From Flavobacteriaceae bacterium Ap0902 (GTDB lineage Bacteria > Bacteroidota > Bacteroidia > Flavobacteriales > Weeksellaceae): a stretch of DNA of 64,000 bases. Below, piece by piece: positions 1 through 7,136 of this stretch. The first letter of the stretch is position 1; each line of letters opens with the position of its first letter. Made by a program: the position numbers and the translations under genes. The stretch covers positions 1-64,000 of the forward strand of contig WTFG01000005.1 of NCBI GenBank assembly GCA_009835005.1. Reading direction: 5' to 3'. The notes below the pieces were generated by a model that was given only the letters and a program-made list of their open reading frames with translations, made no database searches and had not been told where the DNA came from.

Positions 1-5
1 AAAAG

Positions 6-79
6 GGTGGATGAAGGGATTCGAACCCTCGACCCTCGGTACCACAAACCGATGCTCTAACCAGCTGAGCTACAACCAC
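6..79 (-). tRNA. tRNA-His (GTG anticodon)
   Basis: On the minus strand the sequence folds as a cloverleaf: D arm starting GCTCAG, anticodon loop TTGTGGT (anticodon GTG, His) closed by a TCGGT/ACCGA stem, and a T arm with TTCGAAT. The base before position 1 is G (position 80) and can pair with a C discriminator at position 6, the G-1:C73 pair typical of tRNA-His. The acceptor stem has one T-T mismatch (bases 75 and 11). The 3' CCA is not encoded; the C at position 5 is followed by TTTT. Confidence 0.95.
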
Positions 80-207
80 CATGTTTCAATTGGATTGCAA
101 ATATAAGATAAATATTTAAACAAAAAAAATTTATTTATTTCGCTTATTTATAGTGACAAATTAAAGCATATGTATAGATTTGTAAAATATTAATATAAAT
201 AATAATT

Positions 208-461
208 ATGAAAAAATCACATTATGGATTTTGCCAATAATTCTAAGTTTATGTTTTATCTCTTGCGATGATGATGTCTATGAAGTTAATAATCAAAGCT
301 CTAATAGAGAAGTTGTGTCACTTGATGTTTATGATAATAATATTGAGAAGGTTGACGTATCAGTACGGGATAAGTCAAATAGAAGATTGTCTAATGACAA
401 AAACGATGTTCAGTTATTAAGGTTTAACAATTGGGATCATTTTAATAAAACACATAAATAA
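208..461 (+). pseudogene. Small lipoprotein gene with an apparent one-base deletion near the start
   Basis: From the codons after position 217 the frame reads a classic lipoprotein signal peptide: a hydrophobic stretch ending LCFISC followed by DDD (the Cys-Asp-Asp start of a mature lipoprotein), then about 60 polar residues ending at 461. The only well-placed start, ATG at 208, is one base out of frame: it is followed by six A residues where seven would give a normal Met-Lys-Lys-Ile leader. The in-frame alternative, TTG at 231, starts inside the hydrophobic core and lacks a positively charged n-region. The stop overlaps the start of the next gene by one base (TAATG), so the two are probably co-transcribed. 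No function recognised. Either a real frameshift, a slippage site, or a sequencing error in the A run. Confidence 0.6.
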
Positions 462-1156
462 TGAGAGCATTTAAAAAAATTAGTATACTTACTCTAATGC
501 TGATAGTTTTAGCTATCAATGCACAAGAGAAAGCAACACCTTTCAATGATTATTGGAAAGTAGGATTGGGTATTAAAGGATATAACTTTTTTACCGATAA
601 TGGCGCTAACCAAGTATATGATTTTAAAGACTATCAGAGTTATCGAGCTGCCATAGACTGGAATTTTTATCAGTGGGATGCTTATAACCTAAGAACAGGG
701 ATTGAAATCGAGTTTTCAAATTCTGCTATCGTAAAGAAATCACTACCCACAAATATTGATTATGGAAGTTTTAATGGTTCCTATTCTATTCCTATTATGA
801 TAGAACGATTTTTTCCTGTAGGAGATCAGTATTTTATTGCAGGATTTGGATTGATGAATAACATCAATTTACCAAATGATGATGATAACACCAAAGGTAC
901 ATTTGAGTATAATGGTAAAACAATCACCCATGAGGTAGAAACTTTTGGAGACATTAAATCTGCTTTACAATTAAAAGTGGGATATGCTCTGCCTACCAAT
1001 GCAGGAATGTTTGAATTAGAAGTAAATGGAGGTATTGGTATCACCAAATCTTTTAGAATTAATGAAACGATTAACGGAGTTACTACAGAAGGAAATAAAA
1101 TCTCTGGCAATTATGTAGGTGCAGGAATTAAATTCTACCCAAAACGTAAGAAATAA
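461..1156 (+). CDS. Putative outer-membrane beta-barrel protein
   Basis: The 231-residue product starts with a signal peptide (basic MRAFKK, hydrophobic core, cleavage near NAQ at about residue 22). The rest is rich in alternating polar/hydrophobic strands with Gly and aromatic residues (for example GLGIKGYNFF, the FIAGFG stretch, and a final strand near VGAGIKFYP), as in small 8-10-strand outer-membrane barrels. It overlaps the upstream lipoprotein gene by one base. A lipoprotein plus barrel pair suggests an outer-membrane or cell-envelope role, but no specific function can be assigned. A hairpin between this gene and convergent bshB1 terminates both. Confidence 0.6.
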   Translation: MRAFKKISILTLMLIVLAINAQEKATPFNDYWKVGLGIKGYNFFTDNGANQVYDFKDYQSYRAAIDWNFYQWDAYNLRTGIEIEFSNSAIVKKSLPTNIDYGSFNGSYSIPIMIERFFPVGDQYFIAGFGLMNNINLPNDDDNTKGTFEYNGKTITHEVETFGDIKSALQLKVGYALPTNAGMFELEVNGGIGITKSFRINETINGVTTEGNKISGNYVGAGIKFYPKRKK

Positions 1157-1178
1157 TTCAATATATATTTAAATTATA

Positions 1179-1214
1179 TAAGTCTCTATGTCTTCAATAA
1201 GATATAGAGACTTA
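1179..1214. terminator. Bidirectional hairpin terminator
   Basis: Perfect 11-bp inverted repeat TAAGTCTCTAT (1179-1189) / ATAGAGACTTA (1204-1214) in the gap between the convergent barrel-protein gene and bshB1. AT-rich flanks give short T tracts on both strands. Confidence 0.7.
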
Positions 1215-1220
1215 ATTAAA

Positions 1221-1922
1221 TTATAGAAAAACCTCTAAATTATCTACACCCAACAGGCTTTCTGACATAAAACCTTCTCCCATATCCTTAAAAATCAACC
1301 TACCATATTCACTTGCACGGTAAGTAATGCTATCTTTAAAACTTTTAGAAGATATCGCAGTTTCTGGTTCATCAGAGTTTGGATCATAGAATTGGGATTT
1401 ATAAGCCAAACAAGCCTCCACTTTTGTATCTAAATAGCCCGAAATGTCCACTACAAAATCTGGCTTCAAAGAACGCCATTGGATCAAGTGAAAAACTTTT
1501 TTAGGTCTCCATGCTTCTTGTCCTGTATCAATTCTCTTTAAACCAGATAAAAAAGCCGCTTGTTTAATCAGCTGTGCCCCTCTACCATGGTCTGGATGCC
1601 GATCTTCTAAAGCACTAGCAATTAGAATCTCTGGCTGATATTTCCTAATGACTTCCACAATCTTCAATTGGTTTTCTTCATTATTCTGGAAGAAACCATC
1701 TCTCATTTTTAGATTTTCTCTGGCATGAACGCCCAAAATCTTTGCAGCCGCATCTGCTTCTTGCATTCTGATCTCAGCAGTTCCTCTTGTCCCTAATTCC
1801 CCTTGCGTTAAATCTACAATACCCACTTTTTTACCATTCGCAACAGCTTTCGCTAATGTTCCACCACATCCTAATTCTATGTCATCTGGATGCGGAGCCA
1901 TGGCTAATATATCTAGTTTCAT
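1221..1922 (-). CDS. bshB1: Bacillithiol biosynthesis deacetylase BshB1
   Basis: A 233-residue LmbE-like zinc deacetylase. The family removes the acetyl group from GlcNAc-malate, the second step of bacillithiol synthesis, in the cytoplasm. Visible motifs are the zinc-binding PHPDD (residues 10-14), the GCGGT turn just after it, and RHPDHGRG (108-115), which supplies the third zinc ligand. Length and start match the BshB1 family (short first strand MKLDILAMAPHPDD). It is the last gene of a minus-strand run behind dnaA, 50 bases downstream of the RsmI-like gene. The other bacillithiol genes (bshA, bshC) are not in this window. It could be a different LmbE deacetylase, but the ELGTRGT segment favours BshB1. 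Confidence 0.88.
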   Translation of the reverse strand: MKLDILAMAPHPDDIELGCGGTLAKAVANGKKVGIVDLTQGELGTRGTAEIRMQEADAAAKILGVHARENLKMRDGFFQNNEENQLKIVEVIRKYQPEILIASALEDRHPDHGRGAQLIKQAAFLSGLKRIDTGQEAWRPKKVFHLIQWRSLKPDFVVDISGYLDTKVEACLAYKSQFYDPNSDEPETAISSKSFKDSITYRASEYGRLIFKDMGEGFMSESLLGVDNLEVFL

Positions 1923-1972
1923 ATCTTTTTTTATGTATATACGTAGAAAAAATTATACCAATTCCATTGTAA

Positions 1973-2680
1973 TCATGCCTGAATAATATATATGGCTGGG
2001 CGTTTATGTAAATCAATTTTAAAATTTTTCCAGTCTTTGATATGCTTAGAGCTTATAAATTCCGTTGGTAAAGTGATATCACAAGCCACACATAATTTGG
2101 TTTGGGGTGATAACACGCTAATCAAGTCAGACAGGAAATTATTATTTCTATAAGGTGTTTCCATAAATATTTCTGCAGAACCTTTCTTTCTACTTTCTGT
2201 TTCTAAAGCCTTTATAGCATATTTCCGTTCTTTCTTGTCTATGGGAAGATACCCATGAAAAGTAAAAGATTGTCCGTTAAATCCAGAGGCTGCCAATGCC
2301 AGAAAGATAGAGGATGGCCCCACCAGTGGAGCAACTTCAAAACCCTGTTGATACGCTGTCCAAACCAATCTTGCTCCAGGATCTGCAATGCCTGGCATTC
2401 CTGCCTCTGATATAATCCCTACAGATTGTTTGTTTTTTAAAGGTTCTAAAAGTGCTGGTATTTCGCTATCCGCTGTTTTTTTATTGAGAATAGCCATATT
2501 AAGCTCAGATTGTTTTTTCTTAGGCAGGACAGTTTTAATAAATCTTCTTGCAGATTTCTCATTTTCTACTACAAAATGATTTAAACTTTCTATAATGGTT
2601 AAATTGTATTCAGGCAGAACGTGACTAGGCTCACTATCCCCTAGAAGACAGGGTATCAAGTAGACCTTGGCAGCACTCAT
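1973..2680 (-). CDS. SAM-dependent methyltransferase, tetrapyrrole methylase/RsmI-like
   Basis: A 235-residue member of the tetrapyrrole (corrin/porphyrin) methylase fold. The signature GMPGIADPGARLV (about residues 94-106) and VGPSSIFLALAASG are the SAM-binding motifs shared with RsmI, the 16S rRNA C1402 2'-O-methyltransferase. The N-terminus (YLIPCLLGDSEPSHVLPEY) differs from classical RsmI, and Bacteroidota often carry such a shorter paralogue, so the exact substrate is uncertain. Start and stop overlap the neighbouring LMW phosphatase by 4 bases, indicating translational coupling within the dnaA operon. Confidence 0.8.
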   Translation of the reverse strand: MSAAKVYLIPCLLGDSEPSHVLPEYNLTIIESLNHFVVENEKSARRFIKTVLPKKKQSELNMAILNKKTADSEIPALLEPLKNKQSVGIISEAGMPGIADPGARLVWTAYQQGFEVAPLVGPSSIFLALAASGFNGQSFTFHGYLPIDKKERKYAIKALETESRKKGSAEIFMETPYRNNNFLSDLISVLSPQTKLCVACDITLPTEFISSKHIKDWKNFKIDLHKRPAIYIIQA

Positions 2681-3129
2681 AAGTTATATTTTTCTATAAT
2701 CTTATCCGTTGCTTTATCCAGCATTTGGTACACGTTTTCAAAATCTTCTGAATCGCCAAAATAAGGATCGGGAACCGTTTGGTTTTGGTCTGGGTTGATT
2801 TCATTCATAATTAAATCAACTTTTTTCATGTCTTCCTTATTCCTTGCAACCTTCTTCACATTATTATAATTAGAAGCGTCCATGACATAGATTTTATCAA
2901 ATAGATCAAAATCTTCTGGTTTGAATTTTCTACTTCTTTGATAAGTAATATCTACTCCGTGCTTTTTTGCTACTTCTATAGAACGTTCATCTGGGAGTTC
3001 CCCAGCATGTTGTCCAGAGGTTCCTGCAGAATCAACTTGAATACTATTTCCAACTTTAGATTGTAATAATCCTTCTGCCAAAGGGGATCTACAGATATTT
3101 CCTAAACAAACCATTAAAATACTTTTCAT
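2677..3129 (-). CDS. Low-molecular-weight protein-tyrosine phosphatase
   Basis: A 150-residue phosphatase with the active-site P-loop CLGNICRS (nucleophile Cys8, Arg14) at the N-terminus and the general-acid DPYFGD loop (Asp121). Both are diagnostic of LMW-PTPs. In other bacteria such enzymes act on tyrosine kinases of polysaccharide export or on arginine phosphate; no partner kinase is visible here. It overlaps dnaA upstream by 4 bases and the RsmI-like gene downstream by 4 bases, so all three are translated from one message. Confidence 0.9.
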   Translation of the reverse strand: MKSILMVCLGNICRSPLAEGLLQSKVGNSIQVDSAGTSGQHAGELPDERSIEVAKKHGVDITYQRSRKFKPEDFDLFDKIYVMDASNYNNVKKVARNKEDMKKVDLIMNEINPDQNQTVPDPYFGDSEDFENVYQMLDKATDKIIEKYNL

Positions 3130-4556
3130 TCCGCTCCTATTTTTCTTCTTAAATCTTCTACGTAACCTTTGAATATTTTATCCGTTTCTGATAGGTTTTT
3201 AACTGTTTTACAAGCGTGTAATACAGTTGCATGGTCTCGTTTACCTATCTGGCTCCCGATGCTGGCCAAAGAGGCGTTTGTATATTGTTTTGCGAAGAAC
3301 ATTGCCAACTGTCTTGCCTGTACAATATCTCTTTTTCTAGTTTTTGATTGTACTTTTTCTAATGGGATTTTGAAGTACTCACACACCACTTTTTGAATAT
3401 AATCTATAGAAATTTCTTTTCTGTGGTGTTTTACCAAATTGGCCAATGCTTTTTGCGCCAAAGGCAAAGTGATTTCTTTTTTGTTTAAAAGCGATTGTGC
3501 CATTAGAGAATTCAAGGCACCTTCTAATTCACGAATATTAGATTTTACATTTTTGGCAATATAATCAACCACTTCTTCTGGTATGTCTAGCCCATCTTTT
3601 TCTAGTTTATGAACCAGAATGCTGCGGCGCAAATCATATTCTGGAATTTGTAAATCTGCAGAAAGCCCCCATTTAAATCTAGAAATAAGGCGCTGTTCCA
3701 TATCCTGAATATCCACAGGAGGTTTGTCAGAGGTTAAAACCAATTGATGACCTCTTTGATGTAAATCATTGAATATATGAAAGAATACATCTTGCGTTCC
3801 TTTTTTACCAGATAGAAATTGTACATCATCTATAATGAGAACGTCTATCATTTGATAAAAGTGTATAAAATCATTTCTATTATTAGAACGCGAAGCCTCT
3901 GCATATTGCTGAATGAACTTCTGCATATCTACATAAAGTACTGTCTTTTCTGGGTGTTTTTCTTTTACTTCTAAACCTATAGCATGTGCCAGATGCGTTT
4001 TACCCAGACCTACACCACCATAAATAAAGAGCGGATTAAAAGAGGTTCCACCAGGTCTTTTGGCAATAGCTTTTCCAGCGGATCGTGCCAATCTGTTGGT
4101 TTCTCCTTCTATGAAATTATCAAAATTGAAATTAATATTTAATTGAGAATCTATTTTTAATTTTTGTAATCCAGGTATGACAAATGGATTTTTAACCTTA
4201 GAACTTTCTATGTTCATAGGCGCATTCAATTCCTGAGGTTTTAATTTTTCCTTATTAGAACTAGGAATTTTCACTGTATATGGATCTGCTTTAGATAGAT
4301 TTTGATCCATCACAATGCTATAAACTAATTTGGCATCCGGCCCTAATTCCTTTTGAAGTGATACTTTAAGTAATTTGATATAATGCTCTTCTAACCATTC
4401 ATAGAAGAACTTACTAGGTACTTGAATTGTTAGAATAGGCTCGTCCAGTTTAATGGCTTTAATAGGTTCAAACCAAGTTGCGAAAGCTTGATCTGAAATA
4501 TTGTCCTTAATGAACTCTAAGCATTTGCTCCATACAGAAGCTGCTGTTATAGCCAT
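3126..4556 (-). CDS. dnaA: Chromosomal replication initiator DnaA
   Basis: A 476-residue initiator starting at MAITAASVWSKCLEFI. The reading frame stays open 39 codons further upstream, but that extension is not family-like, so the ATG at 4556 is chosen. Domain I (1-85) ends near the KLVYSI strand. AAA+ domain III has Walker A GGVGLGKT (about 180-187) and Walker B LIIDDVQF (about 240-247). Domain IV ends with the DnaA-box reading motif around RDHATVLHACKTV. No cluster of DnaA boxes is visible in the flanks, so the origin is probably elsewhere. It heads a translationally coupled run (dnaA, LMW phosphatase, methyltransferase, bshB1). Confidence 0.97.
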   Translation of the reverse strand: MAITAASVWSKCLEFIKDNISDQAFATWFEPIKAIKLDEPILTIQVPSKFFYEWLEEHYIKLLKVSLQKELGPDAKLVYSIVMDQNLSKADPYTVKIPSSNKEKLKPQELNAPMNIESSKVKNPFVIPGLQKLKIDSQLNINFNFDNFIEGETNRLARSAGKAIAKRPGGTSFNPLFIYGGVGLGKTHLAHAIGLEVKEKHPEKTVLYVDMQKFIQQYAEASRSNNRNDFIHFYQMIDVLIIDDVQFLSGKKGTQDVFFHIFNDLHQRGHQLVLTSDKPPVDIQDMEQRLISRFKWGLSADLQIPEYDLRRSILVHKLEKDGLDIPEEVVDYIAKNVKSNIRELEGALNSLMAQSLLNKKEITLPLAQKALANLVKHHRKEISIDYIQKVVCEYFKIPLEKVQSKTRKRDIVQARQLAMFFAKQYTNASLASIGSQIGKRDHATVLHACKTVKNLSETDKIFKGYVEDLRRKIGAE

Positions 4557-4659
4557 AGTAATTTTTATTAATTTTGTTAGTCTAAAAAAGCCCACCTTTT
4601 CGCTGAGCTTGTAGGTACAAAAATGTGAAAAAATATTGAACAAAAAAAGTGTCCTAACT

Positions 4660-4674
4660 ATTGACTTTGTCAAT
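4660..4674. promoter_or_regulatory. Inverted repeat in the dnaA/thioesterase divergent promoter region
   Basis: ATTGAC-TTT-GTCAAT, a perfect 6-bp dyad with a 3-base spacer, sits 104 bases upstream of dnaA and 32 bases upstream of the divergent thioesterase ATG. It has the form of a dimer-binding operator. The binding protein is unknown, and the dyad is short enough to be chance in AT-rich DNA. Confidence 0.35.
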
Positions 4675-4706
4675 TATAATCATTATATAATATTATATTA
4701 AATCTT

Positions 4707-5123
4707 ATGATAGAATCAACTACTTTACTCAGAGTTAGATACGGAGAAACAGACCAAATGGGCTATGTTTATTATGGCAATTATGCCCAATATTTTGAGG
4801 TGGCTAGAACAGAGTTACTTCGTTCTATTGGATTGACATACAAAGAATTAGAGAGCCAAGGAGTTATGTTACCTGTCCTTAAATTAGAATCAAATTATAT
4901 AGCACCCGCGCGGTATGATGATGAACTTAAAATAAACACAAAAATTGTTGAAATCCCTACGGGTGCAAGGATTCAATTCGATTATGAAATTTATAATCAA
5001 GATGATCAATTGATTCACAAAGGAATGACCGTTTTGGTATTTGTAGATATCCAAAAAAATAGACCCTGTGCGGCTCCTAAATATTTGATAGAAAAACTTG
5101 CAGGATATGACAATGTAGAATGA
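4707..5123 (+). CDS. Acyl-CoA thioesterase, 4HBT/YbgC hotdog family
   Basis: A 138-residue hotdog-fold thioesterase. The N-terminal RVRYGETDQMGYVYYGNYAQ contains the YbgC-type catalytic Asp (ETDQMG) and the following GNYAQYFEVART helix. The family hydrolyses acyl-CoA or acyl-ACP thioesters in the cytoplasm; YbgC proteins are linked to envelope phospholipid metabolism. It is transcribed divergently from dnaA and stands alone. The physiological substrate cannot be read from sequence. Confidence 0.85.
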   Translation: MIESTTLLRVRYGETDQMGYVYYGNYAQYFEVARTELLRSIGLTYKELESQGVMLPVLKLESNYIAPARYDDELKINTKIVEIPTGARIQFDYEIYNQDDQLIHKGMTVLVFVDIQKNRPCAAPKYLIEKLAGYDNVE

Positions 5124-5421
5124 TTCTAAATAAGAAATAGGTCATTTTTAACATTTCAAGACTCAAAATGACTATTATAAAATTGTTAACATTGCGGATA
5201 TTAAATAAAAGTACTATGTGGTTCTTAATAATTATTAAATCATTAAATTTTAGATACTTATGATTTTTATCTCCATCATTGATTTAATGAATATAATTCA
5301 GGGAGTTTTCCTTTTATAGAAAATTAGATTAAGCGATTGATATAATGTCAAGGTAGACTGGTCATTAAATTTCGTTGATTTAAATCACTCTTGGATAAAA
5401 AAGAACTTGGTTTTGAATGAA
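5124..5421. other. Intergenic region, no gene seen
   Basis: Very AT-rich, with stop codons in all frames. The only structure I see is an 8-bp inverted repeat GTCATTTT/AAAATGAC (5141-5148 and 5165-5172) just after the thioesterase stop. It could be a weak terminator but has no T run. Confidence 0.5.
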
Positions 5422-6027
5422 CTATTTGATTTCTTCTACATCAATATCAGGGTAATTTTCTAATTGGGATAGAAATGTAGCGCTATTCTTTTTGGCTATT
5501 TCAACTTCTAGCGTACAGTCTTCCATATAGGTTTGAGTGAGTAAATTGGCATTGTATTTTTCTATGGTACGCATGGCTTCGCTTTGAGAGGAATATGGAA
5601 AATGAAGGTTGAATTTTTCTGTTTTTTCTAAAACCAATATCTCTGCATTTTGTAAACATAATTCTGCAGAGCCTTTATAAGCTTTTATAAGCCCACTGAC
5701 ACCTAATTTAGTACCCCCATAATACCTAACCACTACGACCAGCGTAAAAGTTAAATCTGCAGAGAGTAATTGATTGTATATAGGTAATCCTGCTGTTCCG
5801 TTAGGCTCTCCATCATCATTGGCTCTGTATTTTTTGCCCGCAAAACCTAATCTATAAGCATAGCAGTGATGGGTAGCAGAGGGGTGTTCAGACTTTACCC
5901 AATCTAGCTTTTTATTTACTTCGCCTACATTCATCACTCGGAAAGCGTATCCAATGAATTTACTGCCTTTCTCTTTGGATATGATATCTAATACGTCCTT
6001 TTTAATAGTGTTACATTCTAAAATCAC
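5422..6027 (-). CDS. YigZ/IMPACT family protein
   Basis: A 201-residue protein of the YigZ (UPF0029/IMPACT) family. Diagnostic segments are KGSKFIGYAF near the start, the HHCYAYR stretch and GEPNGTAGLPI (about residues 75-85), followed by VVRYYGGTKLGVSGL. The C-terminal ferredoxin-like part (DUF1949) follows. The family is thought to bind RNA/ribosomal components or regulate translation; its molecular role in bacteria is not settled. It overlaps ribD by 4 bases and is co-transcribed with it. Confidence 0.88.
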   Translation of the reverse strand: MILECNTIKKDVLDIISKEKGSKFIGYAFRVMNVGEVNKKLDWVKSEHPSATHHCYAYRLGFAGKKYRANDDGEPNGTAGLPIYNQLLSADLTFTLVVVVRYYGGTKLGVSGLIKAYKGSAELCLQNAEILVLEKTEKFNLHFPYSSQSEAMRTIEKYNANLLTQTYMEDCTLEVEIAKKNSATFLSQLENYPDIDVEEIK

Positions 6028-7064
6028 GTGATATTATTTACATATATTGTACAAGAATCTAAACTAATTTTATTTTTTTTAAGTAGTTTATAATTAGTTA
6101 ATTGGGGTGCTTTAATTCCTTTGTTCCAAATAGTACTTCCTGTTAAAACCCTGGCCTCATCCCATAAATTCATATCAATGAATTGGTCTAAAATTTTTTT
6201 ACCTCCTTCTACTATAAGAGATTGAATTCCTTTGGCATATAATTGGTCTATAACTTCATTTATAGGATTAAGTTTATCATCCATTTTAAGCCATTCATTT
6301 TCATTTTCTGCTAAGGATTCCTTATGATTAAAAATTAGCGTTTTATTCTCTTTCAGCATACAAATATTTGCACCTGGTTTTATTTGATTAGATAATATTA
6401 CTTTAATCGGGTCATGTCCGTGCCATAATCTTGCATTCAATTGTGGGTTGTCTGCTCTCACGGTTTCGCCCCCAATCATAATGGCTTGTTCTTGGGTTCT
6501 CCATTGATGAACCAGTTGTTTTGTGTATTTACCAGTGATCCATTGTTGTTTTCTATCTGCTGGTGCAAAATATCCATCCATGGTTTCAGCCCATTTCAAA
6601 ATAATATAAGGACGTTTTTTCTGGTGAAATGTAAAAAATCTTTTATTTATATATAATGATTCATCCTTTAAAACATTTTCTATTACTTCTACGCCATGAT
6701 TCAAAAGATATTCAATTCCTTTTCCTTTCACATGGGAAGCCCAATCTCTGGTGCCTATCACTACTTTGGGGATTCCCATTTCCACAATCTTATGAGAGCA
6801 GGGTGGGGTTTTCCCAAAATGAGAGCAAGGTTCTAAATTAACATAAAGCGTAGATTTTTTGAGCAACGATTGATCTTGAACAGCATGGATAGCATTGACC
6901 TCTGCATGCGGTAAACCAGATTGATAATGCCAACCTTCTCCTATAATTTTATCATCTACCGTGATTACACTGCCCACCAATGGGTTAGGGTAGGTGGTGC
7001 CTAATCCGTTCTTAGCCAATTGCAGACATCGCTGCATCATTAATTCTTGGAATTGATTTCCCAT
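6024..7064 (-). CDS. ribD: Bifunctional riboflavin biosynthesis deaminase/reductase RibD
   Basis: A 346-residue two-domain enzyme for the second and third steps of riboflavin synthesis. The N-terminal cytidine-deaminase-like domain has zinc ligands in HAEVNAI (His53, Glu55) and PCSHFGKTPPCS (Cys80, Cys89). The C-terminal reductase domain begins near RPYIILKWAETMDGY and contains the NADPH-binding segment around SLIVEGGKKILDQF. The remaining rib genes are elsewhere, as often in Bacteroidota. It starts 72 bases after the DUF349 gene ends, with a terminator in between, so it probably has its own promoter. Confidence 0.95.
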   Translation of the reverse strand: MGNQFQELMMQRCLQLAKNGLGTTYPNPLVGSVITVDDKIIGEGWHYQSGLPHAEVNAIHAVQDQSLLKKSTLYVNLEPCSHFGKTPPCSHKIVEMGIPKVVIGTRDWASHVKGKGIEYLLNHGVEVIENVLKDESLYINKRFFTFHQKKRPYIILKWAETMDGYFAPADRKQQWITGKYTKQLVHQWRTQEQAIMIGGETVRADNPQLNARLWHGHDPIKVILSNQIKPGANICMLKENKTLIFNHKESLAENENEWLKMDDKLNPINEVIDQLYAKGIQSLIVEGGKKILDQFIDMNLWDEARVLTGSTIWNKGIKAPQLTNYKLLKKNKISLDSCTIYVNNIT

Positions 7065-7076
7065 AGCTCACATTAA

Positions 7077-7116
7077 ATAAGCCGTCTCTAAAACGTAAAT
7101 TAAAGAGACGGCTTAT
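7077..7116 (-). terminator. Rho-independent-type hairpin after the DUF349 gene
   Basis: Perfect 13-bp inverted repeat ATAAGCCGTCTCT (7077-7089) / AGAGACGGCTTAT (7104-7116) between the stop of the DUF349 gene and the start of ribD, both on the minus strand. Confidence 0.8.
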
Positions 7117-7136
7117 ATCAATATTTAAAATATTAT

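Noticed and set aside
826-1110. 94-codon minus-strand frame opposite the barrel-protein gene
   Set aside because: A shadow of the real plus-strand gene, with no family character of its own.
5141-5172. Hairpin GTCATTTT/AAAATGAC after the thioesterase
   Set aside because: Very AT-rich and without a T run, too weak to call a terminator.
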